64,000 nucleotides of DNA. Source: Thiobacillus denitrificans (GTDB taxonomy: Bacteria; Pseudomonadota; Gammaproteobacteria; Burkholderiales; Thiobacillaceae). The notes beneath the pieces were generated by a model, which did not search any database, was not told the DNA's origin, and was given only the letters and a program-made list of their open reading frames with translations. Below are positions 52,588 through 62,359 of this stretch, piece by piece (the stretch's first letter is position 1; each line of letters begins with the position of its first letter). The stretch spans positions 62,001 through 126,000 of the forward strand of contig NZ_LDUG01000002.1 in the NCBI RefSeq assembly GCF_001530125.1. Reading direction: 5' to 3'. The position numbers were made by a program, and so were the translations under genes.

Positions 52588-53778
52588 TCAAACCCAGCGC
52601 CCGACGCCGGCCAGCCCCACCATCAGCCGCACGCCGCCGTAAGCCAGCCACGACAGCATGCGATGCGGCCAGGCGCGGCGTTGCCAGCCGGCGGCGTCGA
52701 GCGGGACGGACTGGCTGATGGCGTGGTGCAGGCGTTGCCGCAGGTCGTGCGCGAAGGCCGCGTCGTCGACGACGATATTGGCCTCGCGCGCGAGCAACAG
52801 GCTGAACGGATCGATGTTGCTGGAGCCCACGGTGGCCCAGTGGCTGTCGACCACGGCGACCTTGGCGTGAAGTTCGCTGGCCTGGTATTCGTGAATGCTC
52901 ACGCCGGCGGCGAGCAGGTCGTGATAGAGGGCGCGCGCGGCGGCCAGAAAAAAGGGGTGGTCGGTGTGACCCTGCACCAGCAGGTGTACCCGCACGCCGC
53001 GCGCGGCGGCATTTTTCAGCAATCTTCTGAAGCGATAGCCGGGCAGGAAGTAGGCGTTGGCGAGGATGATTTCGTCGTGCGCCAGCGCCAGCGCGGCGAG
53101 GTAGGCCCGTTCGATGTCGCGGCGATGGGCGAAGTTGTCGCGCACCACGAAGGCGGCGCGCACGTGGCCATCAGTCGGCCAGGACGGCTGGATCAACGGG
53201 GGCCGGCTTTCGCCGGCACGCAGTTGCGTCAATGCCACCAGCCGCCACAGATGCCGGGCGCTTTGATGAATACCGGCAAGCAGCGGCCCCTGCACTTCGA
53301 CGCTGAAATCGAGCCGCGGCACGTCGAAGTGCGCCGGCTCGAAGTCGTCGATGAGGTTCATGCCGCCGACCAGGGCGATGCGCGCGTCGATCACTGCCAG
53401 CTTGCGGTGCAGCCGCCGCAGGCTCTTGGGATTGGAGCGCCAGCCCCGGCCCGCCAGCGGACGATAGCGCAGCACGCTGACGCCTGCCGTTCTGAGCGCA
53501 TCCAGCCAGGCGGCCGGCAGCTCGCGCGAACCCACGCCGTCGATCAGCAGCCGCACCCGCACACCGCGCAGGGCTGCGCGCGTCAGGGCATCGCGCACCG
53601 CCTCGGTGCTGGGGTCGACGTTGAAAATATAGGTTTCAAGATGGATTTCGCTGTGCGCGACGTCGATCGCCGCGATCAGCGCCGGAAAGAATTCGACGCC
53701 GCTTTGCAGCAACCGCAGCTGGTTGCCGGAAACCAGCCCGGCTCCGCGAAAGAATAATTTGCGCAGGGGCGTTTTCAT
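52588..53778 (-). CDS. clsB: Cardiolipin synthase B
   Basis: 396 aa phospholipase D family protein with two HKD motifs, LRRLHRKLAVIDARIALVGG and ELHAKVAVVDSHWATVGSSN, and EIHLETYIFNVDPSTEAVRD near the start. Makes cardiolipin at the inner membrane. It ends the run aspS-DUF2322-nudB-EEP-clsB but is separated from the EEP gene by 232 bases of repeats. Confidence 0.95.
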   Translation of the reverse strand: MKTPLRKLFFRGAGLVSGNQLRLLQSGVEFFPALIAAIDVAHSEIHLETYIFNVDPSTEAVRDALTRAALRGVRVRLLIDGVGSRELPAAWLDALRTAGVSVLRYRPLAGRGWRSNPKSLRRLHRKLAVIDARIALVGGMNLIDDFEPAHFDVPRLDFSVEVQGPLLAGIHQSARHLWRLVALTQLRAGESRPPLIQPSWPTDGHVRAAFVVRDNFAHRRDIERAYLAALALAHDEIILANAYFLPGYRFRRLLKNAAARGVRVHLLVQGHTDHPFFLAAARALYHDLLAAGVSIHEYQASELHAKVAVVDSHWATVGSSNIDPFSLLLAREANIVVDDAAFAHDLRQRLHHAISQSVPLDAAGWQRRAWPHRMLSWLAYGGVRLMVGLAGVGRWV

Positions 53779-53792
53779 GAACGTTAGCCAGC

Positions 53793-53995
53793 ATTCGGCC
53801 CGGGGGCGGGCCTCCTACAATTCACCAGGCATCGTGAGGGCCGCACCAATATTGCAGGCTCGCTTGTCGGGCCAATTGGTGCCCGCATTCGACGGGCTAC
53901 CGGCCTATCCCGTAGGAGCGGCGCCCTCGCCGCGAATGCCCGCACCGTGCGGTTGCCAGCATTCGGCCTGGGGGCGGGCATCCCACATCGGGCCA
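53793..53995. repeat. GTAGGAG...CTCCTAC repeats between clsB and the EEP gene
   Basis: CATTCGGCCCGGGGGCGGGC plus CTCCTACA (53793-53820) is one half-copy; a full copy runs CCGTAGGAGCGGCGCCCTCG (about 53909) to CTGGGGGCGGGCATCCCACA (about 53989). Same family as 45470-45640 and 55553-55634. Confidence 0.8.
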
Positions 53996-54010
53996 GGTTG
54001 GGCGCAGTCA

Positions 54011-54766
54011 TCAGGCCGGTCTGAGCTTGGCGGTGAGCGCGGCGTGGTCGGAAATACGGTGCCAGGCGTTGCCGGTGTGGACGTGCGCGGCCTCGATTTT
54101 GAAGCGCCGCACATAGATGCGGTCGAGCTGGAACAGCGGCAGGATGGACGGATAACTGCGCGCCGACTTGCCGTGGTGGGCTTCGAACACCTCGGCCAGC
54201 CCCAGCTCGTCATGGAAATAACGGCCGACGCGCATCTGCCAGTCGTTGAAGTCGCCGGCCAGGATCAGCGGCGCATCGTCCGGCACCAGCTTGTGCACAC
54301 GCGCCGCGATCATCGCCAGCTGGCGCTTGCGGCCGCCTTCGGTGAGCCCCAGATGGACGTTGATGCAGTGCACCGGCGTGGCCATGCCGGGCACCTCGAT
54401 TTCGCAATGCAGCATGCCGCGGCTTTCGTAGGCGTGGGCGGAAATGTCCTCGTTTTCCCAGGACAGGATCTTGTAGCGCGACAGGATGGCGTTGCCGTGG
54501 TGGCCGGTGTCGTAGACGCAGTTCTTGCCGTAGGCAAAATCGGTGTAGACCTGCCCCGCCAGGAACTCGGTCTGCGGCCAGCACGCCAGGTGATGAAAAC
54601 GGCGGGCGGCGCGCAGGCCGTGGCAGCCCTGCACTTCCTGCAGGAACACGATGTCGGTTCCCAGCGTGCCGAGACGGTCGCGCAACTCGTGCACGGTCAG
54701 CCGCCGGTTGAATTGCGACAGGCCCTTGTGGATGTTGTAACTGGCGATGTGCAGCGGGGAAGTCAT
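54011..54766 (-). CDS. Endonuclease/exonuclease/phosphatase family protein
   Basis: 251 aa from ATG 54766. LHIASYNIHKGLSQFNRRLT, IVFLQEVQGC, LILAGDFNDWQ and AWHRISDHAALTAKLRPA are the metal and catalytic motifs of the EEP fold. Substrate unknown (phosphodiester or lipid). Starts 7 bases after the nudB stop. The longer frame to 54979 is antisense-shadow sequence. Confidence 0.92.
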   Translation of the reverse strand: MTSPLHIASYNIHKGLSQFNRRLTVHELRDRLGTLGTDIVFLQEVQGCHGLRAARRFHHLACWPQTEFLAGQVYTDFAYGKNCVYDTGHHGNAILSRYKILSWENEDISAHAYESRGMLHCEIEVPGMATPVHCINVHLGLTEGGRKRQLAMIAARVHKLVPDDAPLILAGDFNDWQMRVGRYFHDELGLAEVFEAHHGKSARSYPSILPLFQLDRIYVRRFKIEAAHVHTGNAWHRISDHAALTAKLRPA

Positions 54767-54773
54767 CAAGGCA

Positions 54774-55214
54774 TTATAAGCGCGCGGGCAGCAGGCGAAT
54801 CGCCGCCGCGTTGCTGGGCGAGAAGCAGCGTTCGGCCGCTTCTTCCCACGGCAGCCACAGGTAGCGCAGATGTTCGCGCGGTGCGCACGTGACCGGCAGC
54901 GGCGCGGGGAGCTTGAGGCCAAACACGTGCTCGGTGTTGTGGGTAACGCCGGGCGCGTAGCGGTGGCGCCAGCGTTCATAAATCTCGTAGCGGTTTTCGA
55001 TGGCCCACGGCGTCAGCTCGAAGTGCGTGACGTCGAGCCCGGTTTCCTCGCGCACTTCGCGGATCGCGGTCTGCTCCAGGGTTTCGCCTGCGTCCTGCGA
55101 GCCGGTGACCGACTGCCAGAAGCCGGGCGCATCGGCGCGCTCCATCAGCAGCACCTGGCCGTTAGCGCTGTGGATGACGACGAGGACGGAAACCGGGATC
55201 TTGTGTGCGGTCAA
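54774..55214 (-). CDS. nudB: Dihydroneopterin triphosphate diphosphatase
   Basis: 146 aa Nudix enzyme: GETLEQTAIREVREETGL is the Nudix box, with HSANGQVLLMERADAPGFWQ and NTEHVFGLKLP in the NudB pattern. Second step of folate pterin synthesis. Overlaps the preceding DUF2322 gene (ATGA). Confidence 0.93.
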   Translation of the reverse strand: MTAHKIPVSVLVVIHSANGQVLLMERADAPGFWQSVTGSQDAGETLEQTAIREVREETGLDVTHFELTPWAIENRYEIYERWRHRYAPGVTHNTEHVFGLKLPAPLPVTCAPREHLRYLWLPWEEAAERCFSPSNAAAIRLLPARL

Positions 55215-55516
55215 ATGATGCGGGCGTTGAGCGGGGTGCCTGTTGCCAGGATGGCGATCAGGCGGTCGATGTTGGGATGCGTGCCGGGGTGGCGGCTGGC
55301 GTCCTCGGTGTGTTCGGCGAAAATCGCCAGGCCTTCGGCGGCAGCCTCGGCGTCGATCGCGCCATATTGCTGCGCGAGATACGCATACACCCGGAACGAG
55401 CCGGCGGTGCCGGGCGCGTTGGCGATCGTCGCCAGTTCGGTGCCTGCGGCGTCGGTCAGCACCAATTTTTCACCCGCGAATTCGGGCAGGATTTTCAGGG
55501 TGTCGGCGAATTTCAT
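55211..55516 (-). CDS. DUF2322 family protein
   Basis: 101 aa, begins MKFADTLKILPEFAGEKLVL, with GTAGSFRVYAYLAQQYGAID and DAEAAAEGLAIFAEHTEDAS. I recall DUF2322 as a betaproteobacterial family near nudB; role unknown. Cytosolic. It overlaps nudB, and an intact ribosome site is seen (TTTTTGAAATGAAATTC is weak). Moderately confident family call. Confidence 0.75.
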   Translation of the reverse strand: MKFADTLKILPEFAGEKLVLTDAAGTELATIANAPGTAGSFRVYAYLAQQYGAIDAEAAAEGLAIFAEHTEDASRHPGTHPNIDRLIAILATGTPLNARII

Positions 55517-55552
55517 TTCAAAAATCCCTTGTCACGCCGGGTAGCGTCCATA

Positions 55553-55634
55553 TGTAGGAGCGCCGCCCCCGGCGCGATTGTCTGCACCGTGCAACCGCCG
55601 GCAATCGGCCCGGGGGCGGGCCTCCTACATTGGG
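55553..55634. repeat. GTAGGAG...CTCCTAC repeat between DUF2322 and aspS
   Basis: Runs TATGTAGGAGCGCCGCCCCC to GGGGGCGGGCCTCCTACAT with a pairing interior. Another copy of the 45470 family, here in an operon gap. Confidence 0.8.
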
Positions 55635-55674
55635 CCATGGCTCATGGCGTCTGCATTGGTACGAACTATCGGTT

Positions 55675-57465
55675 TTAAGCCGCCTTGTCCCCTGCCGTGT
55701 TGCGCAGCCGGATGTGCAATTCGCGCAGCTGTTTATCGTCGACCACGTTGGGGGCGTTGGTCATCAGGCAGGAGGCGCGCTGGGTCTTGGGGAAGGCGAT
55801 GACGTCGCGGATGGATTCGGCGCCGGTCATCAGGGTGACCAGACGATCGAGGCCAAACGCCAAGCCGCCGTGAGGCGGCGCGCCGTATTGCAGGGCGTCG
55901 AGCAGGAAGCCGAATTTCTCGCGGCGCTCTTCCTCGCCGATGTTCAATGCGGCGAACACCTTCTCCTGCACGTCCTGCTGGTGGATACGCACCGAGCCGC
56001 CGCCGACTTCCCAGCCGTTCAGCACCATGTCGTAGGCTTTCGACAGGCAGCGGCCGGGGTCGGTGGCGAGCCAGTCTTCGTGGCCGTCCTTCGGCGCGGT
56101 GAAGGGATGGTGCAGCGCGTCCCAGCGGTTCTCGCCCTCGTTGAATTCGAACATCGGGAAATCGACCACCCACAGCGGCGCCCAGGCGCGGCCGTCGACA
56201 TGGCCTTTCTCGTGGCCGATCTTGAGGCGCAGCGCGCCGAGGGCGTCGTTCACCACTTTTTCCTTGTCGGCGCCGAAGAAGATGAGATCACCGTTCGCAG
56301 CGCCGGTGCGTTCGATCACGGCAGCGAGCGCGGCTTCGGAGAGGTTCTTGACGATGGGCGATTGCAGGCCGGACTCGTTGAGCTGGGTCACGTCGTTGAC
56401 CTTGATGTAGGCCAGGCCCTTGGCGCCGTAGATTTTCACGAATTCGGTGTAGCCGTCGATTTCGCTGCGCGAGAGCGCTGCGCCGCCGGGGATGCGCAGC
56501 GCGGCGACGCGGCCTTTCGGATCGTTGGCCGGGCCGGAGAAGACCTTGAACGCGACGTCACACATGACATCACCGACGTCGACGATTTCCAGCGTCACCC
56601 GCACGTCGGGCTTGTCGGAACCATAGCGGTTCATCGCTTCGGCATAGCTGATGCGCTGGAAGGCGGCGGGCAGGTCGATGTCCTGCGCGCGCTTCATCAT
56701 GTCGCGAATCATGCCCTCGACGAGATTCATGATCGCCTCTTCACTCATGAACGAGGTTTCGAGGTCGACCTGGGTGAACTCGGGCTGGCGGTCTGCGCGC
56801 AGATCCTCGTCGCGGAAACACCGGGCGATCTGGAAGTAGCGGTCGACGCCGGCCACCATCAACAGCTGCTTGAACAGCTGCGGCGACTGCGGCAGTGCGT
56901 AGAACATGCCGTCATGCACGCGCGACGGCACCAGGTAGTCGCGTGCGCCTTCCGGGGTGGAACGCGTCAGCATCGGCGTCTCGACTTCCATGAAGCCGTG
57001 CGCGTCGAGGTAGTCGCGCATGATTTTCGACACGCGGTAACGCAATTTCAAGTTCTTCTGCATCGGCTCGCGGCGCAGGTCGAGGTAGCGGTACTGCAGG
57101 CGGATATTCTCGTTGATGTTGTCGTCGTCGATCTGGAACGGCGGCGTCAGCGAGGGATTCAGCACGTCCAGCTTCTTGGTCAGCAGTTCGACCATGCCGG
57201 TCGGCATGTTGGGGTTTTCGGTGCCGGCGGGACGCGGCCGCACCAGGCCCTCGATTTTCAGCACGAATTCGGAGCGCACGTCTTCGGCCAGTTTGAAGGC
57301 TTCCGGGGTGTCGGGGTCGATCACCACCTGCATCATGCCCTCGCGGTCGCGCAGGTCGATGAAGATGACGCCGCCATGGTCGCGCCGGCGGTGGGCCCAG
57401 CCGCACAGGGTGACGGTGTTGCCGATGTCGGCGGCGGTGACGGCACCGCAGTAATGAGTACGCAT
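55675..57465 (-). CDS. aspS: Aspartyl-tRNA synthetase
   Basis: 596 aa bacterial class IIb enzyme with N-terminal OB fold ([20 protein letters not shown]), motif 2 ([20 protein letters not shown]), GAD insertion domain and motif 3 ([20 protein letters not shown]). Charges tRNA-Asp. Whether it also charges tRNA-Asn cannot be told here. Starts [15 protein letters not shown]. Confidence 0.97.
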   Translation of the reverse strand: MRTHYCGAVTAADIGNTVTLCGWAHRRRDHGGVIFIDLRDREGMMQVVIDPDTPEAFKLAEDVRSEFVLKIEGLVRPRPAGTENPNMPTGMVELLTKKLDVLNPSLTPPFQIDDDNINENIRLQYRYLDLRREPMQKNLKLRYRVSKIMRDYLDAHGFMEVETPMLTRSTPEGARDYLVPSRVHDGMFYALPQSPQLFKQLLMVAGVDRYFQIARCFRDEDLRADRQPEFTQVDLETSFMSEEAIMNLVEGMIRDMMKRAQDIDLPAAFQRISYAEAMNRYGSDKPDVRVTLEIVDVGDVMCDVAFKVFSGPANDPKGRVAALRIPGGAALSRSEIDGYTEFVKIYGAKGLAYIKVNDVTQLNESGLQSPIVKNLSEAALAAVIERTGAANGDLIFFGADKEKVVNDALGALRLKIGHEKGHVDGRAWAPLWVVDFPMFEFNEGENRWDALHHPFTAPKDGHEDWLATDPGRCLSKAYDMVLNGWEVGGGSVRIHQQDVQEKVFAALNIGEEERREKFGFLLDALQYGAPPHGGLAFGLDRLVTLMTGAESIRDVIAFPKTQRASCLMTNAPNVVDDKQLRELHIRLRNTAGDKAA

Positions 57466-57572
57466 GTTCTTCCTAATTAAATACCGGGACGCGCTTCAGC
57501 CGAAGCGGCGCCCATCGAGACGATGTATTTCAGCGCGCGATCGACCCGCACGTTAGCCCGTCAGAAACAAAG

Positions 57573-57746
57573 CTTGCCTATCCGGTTTGTTGCCAAAGTG
57601 ATTGAGCGTACCCAAGGCGGTATTGGCCTTCGTAGGGCGGAAAAGCGAAGCGTTATCCGCCGAATGTGGGTCGCTCATTCGGCGGATAACACTGCGCTCA
57701 TCCGCCCTATAGGGGATTGGTTTTGGCAACAAACCGGATAGGCAAG
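57573..57746. mobile_element. 174-bp MITE-like element with target duplication
   Basis: Perfect 25-bp terminal inverted repeats, CTTGCCTATCCGGTTTGTTG... (57573-57597) and its complement (57722-57746), flanked on both sides by AAACAAAG (57565-57572 and 57747-57754), an 8-base direct repeat fitting a target duplication. The interior contains another inverted pair (GTAGGGCGGA...ATCCGCCCTAT). No open frame. A single end of the same element is at 49248. Confidence 0.85.
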
Positions 57747-57803
57747 AAACAAAGAAGCGGGCGGCTCGCACCGCCCGCTTCCCGGCGCCATCGCAGCAGT
57801 CAG

Positions 57804-58058
57804 TTACAACGCCGGACACGCGCCCGTGCCGCAGGCGGGCGCGGCAGCTTCTGGCTTGGCGGCGGGCTTGCTGCCGCTATCTTTGAAATCGGTGGCGTAC
57901 CAGCCGGTTCCCTTCAGCGCAAAGCCGGCCGCCGTCACCTGCTTGGCGTAATCGGCCTTGCCACACGACGGGCAAACGGTCAGCAGCGCATCGGACATTT
58001 TCTGCATTTCATCCTGGGCAAAGCCACAGGACACACATTTGTAAGTGTAAATCGGCAT
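57804..58058 (-). CDS. FmdB-like zinc ribbon protein
   Basis: 84 aa. MPIYTYKCVSCGFAQDEMQK, LLTVCPSCGKADYAKQVTAA and a C-terminal pair of Cys (PACGTGACPAL). The two CxxC knuckles form a zinc ribbon; family role is regulatory or unknown. ATG 58058 chosen. It normally precedes aspS in betaproteobacteria, often with a DUF502 gene between; here the gap holds the 174-bp element. Confidence 0.88.
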   Translation of the reverse strand: MPIYTYKCVSCGFAQDEMQKMSDALLTVCPSCGKADYAKQVTAAGFALKGTGWYATDFKDSGSKPAAKPEAAAPACGTGACPAL

Positions 58059-58092
58059 GATTCGCTCCGATAAATCAATAAGTTGCGCAATT

Positions 58093-58154
58093 ATACCCAA
58101 ACAACGGGCACACATACCCAAACAACGGGCACAGGTACCCAACAACGGGCACAC
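58093..58154. repeat. Three 21-bp tandem repeats upstream of fmdB
   Basis: ATACCCAAACAACGGGCACA(C) at 58093, ATACCCAAACAACGGGCACA(G) at 58114 and GTACCCAACAACGGGCACAC at 58135, the third one base shorter. They fill the promoter side of the FmdB-like gene, so copy number could influence its expression. Confidence 0.88.
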
Positions 58155-58196
58155 GCAGCGAATCTGGCGACAACGCGCCGGGGTTCAGGCCCGCCG

Positions 58197-60326
58197 CTAC
58201 CAGGCCAGGCTCAGGCTGCCGTAGACGCGCCGGCTGAAGAGGTTAGTGTTGCGGAACTCTTGGTAATCCTTGCCTAGGTTCTGCCCCACCACCGCAGCCT
58301 CCATTTCGGTCCCCTGCCATTTCCAGCGGTGCGCCAGGCGGGCGTCGACCCGGGTGAAGGCCTCCGTGTCATCCCCCTCTGTCAGCCATTTCTGGGCGTC
58401 GGCGCGCTGGGCAAACAAGCTGGCTTCCCAATGGTTGCCAAAATGGTAATTGGCGAGTATTCCCCAACTGCTGCGCGGCGCGGATAGTGGAATGTCTTTT
58501 TTGAAATTGGTATCGGCAGTGTCCGTACTCAGGAAAACACGGGCATAGTGGACACTTACATCCAGCCCACGGGTTGGCCGCCAGCGCATCTGGATTTCCC
58601 CGCCGTGGGAATCGATCCCGCCAATATTGGCCGCGCTGAAGACTTTCGACTGAAGGGAACCGAACACGTCAAGCGCCGGGTCGACTTTGACCATGCCGAT
58701 GAAGTCGTCGATCCGATCCCGAAACAGCCGCACGTCCATATCAAGCCGCAAAGGCCGCCAATGTCCGACATAAGCAATCTCGCGTGACACGATGCGCTCA
58801 GGCTCCAGGCCACCGGAAGGCACGGTAAGCACATCGATCGGGGCTCCCGACTCCGATAGGAGAACCCGGTTGCCCTCCTCCTCAAAGAAAGTCGGCGAGC
58901 GGTAGGCGCGCGATATCCCCAGCCGGATGACATGGCCCGGCGCCACAGTGAAATTGGCCGCGGCTCGCGGCGAAATATCTGCGCCAGTGAAGTAATGGTG
59001 TTCCAGCATGGCGCCCCCCTGCAGCAGCACGCGCTCGTGAGGACGCCATTCGAGGTTGCCGAACGCGCGCGCGATCTCGCCGCGCATTGTCTTGCTGGAG
59101 TGGTAACCCTGTGGACTTTTAACGGTCTCCTGCCACAACTCGCCCCCCCACACTGCGCGCAGGCTGGGCGCCCACTGCTCATTCACCTGCAGATCAATGC
59201 TGCTGCGGGACTGCCGCAGGTATTGATCGACAACAACATTGCCGTAATCAATGCCGTTGTAAACCAGGGGAGACACCCACGCATCCGCATCGAACCGATT
59301 CTGCGTATGGTATGCCTGCACCCGCCATTCACGACGCTCCGATTCCACCTTGCGATAAGCGAATTGCAGATACAGTGCGCGCGAATCCTGCTCGGTTGGT
59401 TCGAGCGCAAACCGTGGATCATCGGTGCGGGCACCCGCATTCCCTTTGCCCTGCGTCAGACCGAATTGCGCCATGACATCCGAGTCTGGCGAGCGCTGCC
59501 AGTCCACACGGCCATTGACAAAGTAGGTTTGACTCGCTTCGAAATATTGCCCGACAGAAATGCCCATATCGGGCGGCCCGGTGACATCCCTCTCGAAGCG
59601 ATCCCGTTGCTGGGCCGACGCGGTCAGTCGGTAGCGCAGTGCTGCGTTACCGCCACCATGGCGAACCGTCATCCCACGCATGTCCTTGGTGCCGGTTTGC
59701 AGTGAAACGAATTCGCCCGGCACCTGCGCCGCCGTCTTGGTGATGATATTGATGACCGCAGCAAAGGCATTCGCGCCATAGACTGCAGCGTCGGGCCCGC
59801 GCACTACTTCGATGCGCTCGATGTCGTCGATCGCAAGCGGCAAATCCGTCCAATTCACTGCACCGTAGTGAGGGCTGTAAATTGAGCGCCCATCGACCAG
59901 CACCTGAAACCGGCGCGAATAGGCGTCGCCCAAGCCGTGATAGCCGGCCGCCCAGGTATTGTCGCGCGTATAGGCGACCGAAAAACCCGGCACCAGCCGC
60001 AACAGTTCGGGAATGTCGCGAAAACCCGACGCGCGGATCATCTCGCGGTCGATGACGGTGACGGCGGCAGGCGCCTCGTTGACCGGCTGCGACAGGCGCG
60101 ACGCCGACAATACGACCGGCATTTCGTCGAAAAAGTCGGACTCGGTGACCGCGGCCTGCGCCGGGCCATTAGCCGCGAGGATGCCGCCCAGCAAGAGCGT
60201 CACCCCCAACCCACACAATCTTGTCTGCTGTTTGCCGTTCACCCCGTGTCGACGCGTATTGCGCGCAGGCTCCTCTCCGCCTTGTTGGTTTGGTGTTCGT
60301 GTGGGCTGACGCCCCCGACCGTACAT
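58197..60326 (-). CDS. TonB-dependent outer-membrane receptor
   Basis: 709 aa. A signal region (LCGLGVTLLLGGILAANGPA) lies at about residues 38-57; a GTG at 60242 would start only 9 residues ahead of it. Plug domain: PAAVTVIDREMIRASGFRDI, VLVDGRSIYSP, IERIEVVRGPDAAVYGANAF. Then a 22-strand barrel ending in GSLSLAW with an aromatic terminus. Ligand (siderophore, cobalamin or other) not deducible. Its stop is 38 bases after the FmdB repeats. 8 bases separate it from ssb upstream. Confidence 0.93.
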   Translation of the reverse strand: MYGRGRQPTRTPNQQGGEEPARNTRRHGVNGKQQTRLCGLGVTLLLGGILAANGPAQAAVTESDFFDEMPVVLSASRLSQPVNEAPAAVTVIDREMIRASGFRDIPELLRLVPGFSVAYTRDNTWAAGYHGLGDAYSRRFQVLVDGRSIYSPHYGAVNWTDLPLAIDDIERIEVVRGPDAAVYGANAFAAVINIITKTAAQVPGEFVSLQTGTKDMRGMTVRHGGGNAALRYRLTASAQQRDRFERDVTGPPDMGISVGQYFEASQTYFVNGRVDWQRSPDSDVMAQFGLTQGKGNAGARTDDPRFALEPTEQDSRALYLQFAYRKVESERREWRVQAYHTQNRFDADAWVSPLVYNGIDYGNVVVDQYLRQSRSSIDLQVNEQWAPSLRAVWGGELWQETVKSPQGYHSSKTMRGEIARAFGNLEWRPHERVLLQGGAMLEHHYFTGADISPRAAANFTVAPGHVIRLGISRAYRSPTFFEEEGNRVLLSESGAPIDVLTVPSGGLEPERIVSREIAYVGHWRPLRLDMDVRLFRDRIDDFIGMVKVDPALDVFGSLQSKVFSAANIGGIDSHGGEIQMRWRPTRGLDVSVHYARVFLSTDTADTNFKKDIPLSAPRSSWGILANYHFGNHWEASLFAQRADAQKWLTEGDDTEAFTRVDARLAHRWKWQGTEMEAAVVGQNLGKDYQEFRNTNLFSRRVYGSLSLAW

Positions 60327-60334
60327 CCCTTGCG

Positions 60335-60832
60335 TCAGAACGGAATATCGTCGTCCATGTCGTCGAACCCGCTACTGGCCGGGCGTTGCGCGGGGGCCGG
60401 GGCATTGCCGCGTGGCGGGCTTTTCGGCGCCGCCTGCGCACCTGCTCCCGCCGTTTGGTCATAGCCGCCGTCGTCCATGTCGGCCATGCCGCCGCCGCCA
60501 CCCTTGCTGCCCAGCATCTGCATGCGGTCGCCACGGATTTCGGTGGCGTACTTTTCAACGCCTTCCTTGTCGGTGTACTTGCGGGTGCGGATCGAACCTT
60601 CGACGTAGACCTGGCTGCCCTTTTTCAGGTACTGGCCGCAGACTTCAGCGGTGCGGCCGAAGAAGCTGACACGATGCCATTCGGTCTGCTCGACCATTTC
60701 GCCCTGTTTGTTCTTGAACTTGTCGGTGGTGGCGATGGCAAGGTTGGCGACGGCCTCGCCGCTCGGCAGATAGCGCATGTCGGGGTCGCGCCCCAGGTTG
60801 CCGACCAGAATGACTTTATTGACGGATGCCAT
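60335..60832 (-). CDS. ssb: Single-stranded DNA-binding protein
   Basis: 165 aa. OB fold [40 protein letters not shown], a Gly/Pro-rich linker and the acidic tip DDMDDDIPF that recruits repair proteins. Follows the MFS gene on the same strand by 54 bases, the usual betaproteobacterial order uvrA/MFS/ssb. Confidence 0.97.
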   Translation of the reverse strand: MASVNKVILVGNLGRDPDMRYLPSGEAVANLAIATTDKFKNKQGEMVEQTEWHRVSFFGRTAEVCGQYLKKGSQVYVEGSIRTRKYTDKEGVEKYATEIRGDRMQMLGSKGGGGGMADMDDGGYDQTAGAGAQAAPKSPPRGNAPAPAQRPASSGFDDMDDDIPF

Positions 60833-60886
60833 GTTTTCCCCTGTATTAAAATTGAATGGTCTGAGCTTGATCTGCTGCGAATTCTA

Positions 60887-62275
60887 TCAGGCAGCCGCCG
60901 TATCCAGCAGGCTGCGTGCACCGGCTTCGTCCCAGCCTTTGATGCTGACCTTGAGCATGGCCACGCCTTCTTCGGCCAGCACCACCGCCTCGACCACCCC
61001 CGCCACCTCGGCCAGTTGCGCCTTCAGCAGCGCAGCCTGGTCCGCAGGCATCACGCCAACGCGAAACATGCGGGTCTTGATCGCGGGCGGCGCCTTCATC
61101 GACAGGCTCGCGACCAGCCATGCCGCCATCAGGACCACGCAGAAGATGAACACGGCCTGGAAGCCATGATGCTGCGCCAGCCAGCCGCCGAACACGCCGC
61201 CAAAGAACAGTCCCAGCGCCTGTGCGGTATTGTAGACCCCCATCGCCGTGCCTTTGGCCGACACCGGGGCGAGCTTGGAAATCAGCGAAGGCAGGCTGGC
61301 TTCGAGCAGGTTGAACGCGACGAAATAGAAAAACAGCGCCCACACGATGCCCCAGAAGTGGTCAATGCCGAACGCGAATCCCAGCTGCGCTAGCAGCATC
61401 AGCGCCACCGCGCCGATGAACACCGGCTTCATCTGGCCGCGCTTTTCGCCCACAATAATGGCTGGCACCATCAGCACGAAGGAACCCAGCAGCACCGGCA
61501 GGTACACCGCCCAGTGCTGGTCGACGGCGAGGCCGCTGTTCTTGAGCGCCACCGGCACCACCACGAACATCGCCATCTGCGCCGCATGCAGCGCGAAGAT
61601 GCCGAAATCGAGCCGCGCAAGCTGGCCGTCCCGCAGCACATCCTTCAGTTTCGCCGGGTTGGCCTGGGCGTCGGCGTGATAGTGGCTGTCGGCGGGATCG
61701 GGCACCCACACTTTCACCACCCAGATGGCGGCCAGCGCGAGCACGCCAGTCAGGGCAAAAATCCCCGGCACGCCGATCACGCGGTTAAGCGCGGGGCCGG
61801 CCACCAGCGACACCGCGAAGGTGATACCGATGGTGGAGCCGACCAGCGCCATCGCCTTGGTGCGGTGCTCCTCGCGGGTGAGGTCGGCCAGCATTGCGGT
61901 GACGGCGGCGGAAATGGCGCCGGCGCCCTGCAGTGCGCGGCCGAAAATAGTCCAGTAGATGTCGGTGGCTGCCATGGCAACGAAGCTGCCGAACGCAAAC
62001 ACGATGAGGCCGAAGATGATGACCTTCTTGCGGCCGATGCGGTCGGACGCCATGCCGAAGGGAATCATCAGGATGGCCTGGGTCAGGCCATACATGCCGA
62101 GCGCGAGGCCAACCAGGGTGTGGTTGTCGCCGCCAGGAAGATCCTCGGCATACAGCGCGAACACCGGCAGGATCAGAAACATGCCCAGCATGCGCAGGCC
62201 GAAAATTGCCGCCAGACCCGATGCGGCACGCTTTTCGGCGCGGGTCATATTTTCGGACAGGTCGATGTGGGCCAC
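60887..62275 (-). CDS. MFS transporter with C-terminal YAM-like domain (YajR-like)
   Basis: 462 aa, 12 helices. [20 protein letters not shown] starts the membrane part, [10 protein letters not shown] is the motif A loop, and a ~70-residue cytosolic tail ([27 protein letters not shown]) forms a ferredoxin-like YAM domain. Drug or proton antiporter of unknown substrate. Divergent from uvrA with an 84-base shared promoter region. Confidence 0.9.
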   Translation of the reverse strand: MAHIDLSENMTRAEKRAASGLAAIFGLRMLGMFLILPVFALYAEDLPGGDNHTLVGLALGMYGLTQAILMIPFGMASDRIGRKKVIIFGLIVFAFGSFVAMAATDIYWTIFGRALQGAGAISAAVTAMLADLTREEHRTKAMALVGSTIGITFAVSLVAGPALNRVIGVPGIFALTGVLALAAIWVVKVWVPDPADSHYHADAQANPAKLKDVLRDGQLARLDFGIFALHAAQMAMFVVVPVALKNSGLAVDQHWAVYLPVLLGSFVLMVPAIIVGEKRGQMKPVFIGAVALMLLAQLGFAFGIDHFWGIVWALFFYFVAFNLLEASLPSLISKLAPVSAKGTAMGVYNTAQALGLFFGGVFGGWLAQHHGFQAVFIFCVVLMAAWLVASLSMKAPPAIKTRMFRVGVMPADQAALLKAQLAEVAGVVEAVVLAEEGVAMLKVSIKGWDEAGARSLLDTAAA

Positions 62276-62359
62276 TGCGGGATTCGGCTAATTCGGGAAG
62301 TCCGTTATATTAGCAGGTTGCGAATTCAGCTCGCTGCCTTAACCGATAGCCGTCAAACA

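Noticed and set aside
58093-58154. Short CRISPR array
   Set aside because: Only three contiguous units, no spacer sequence between them, no cas genes.
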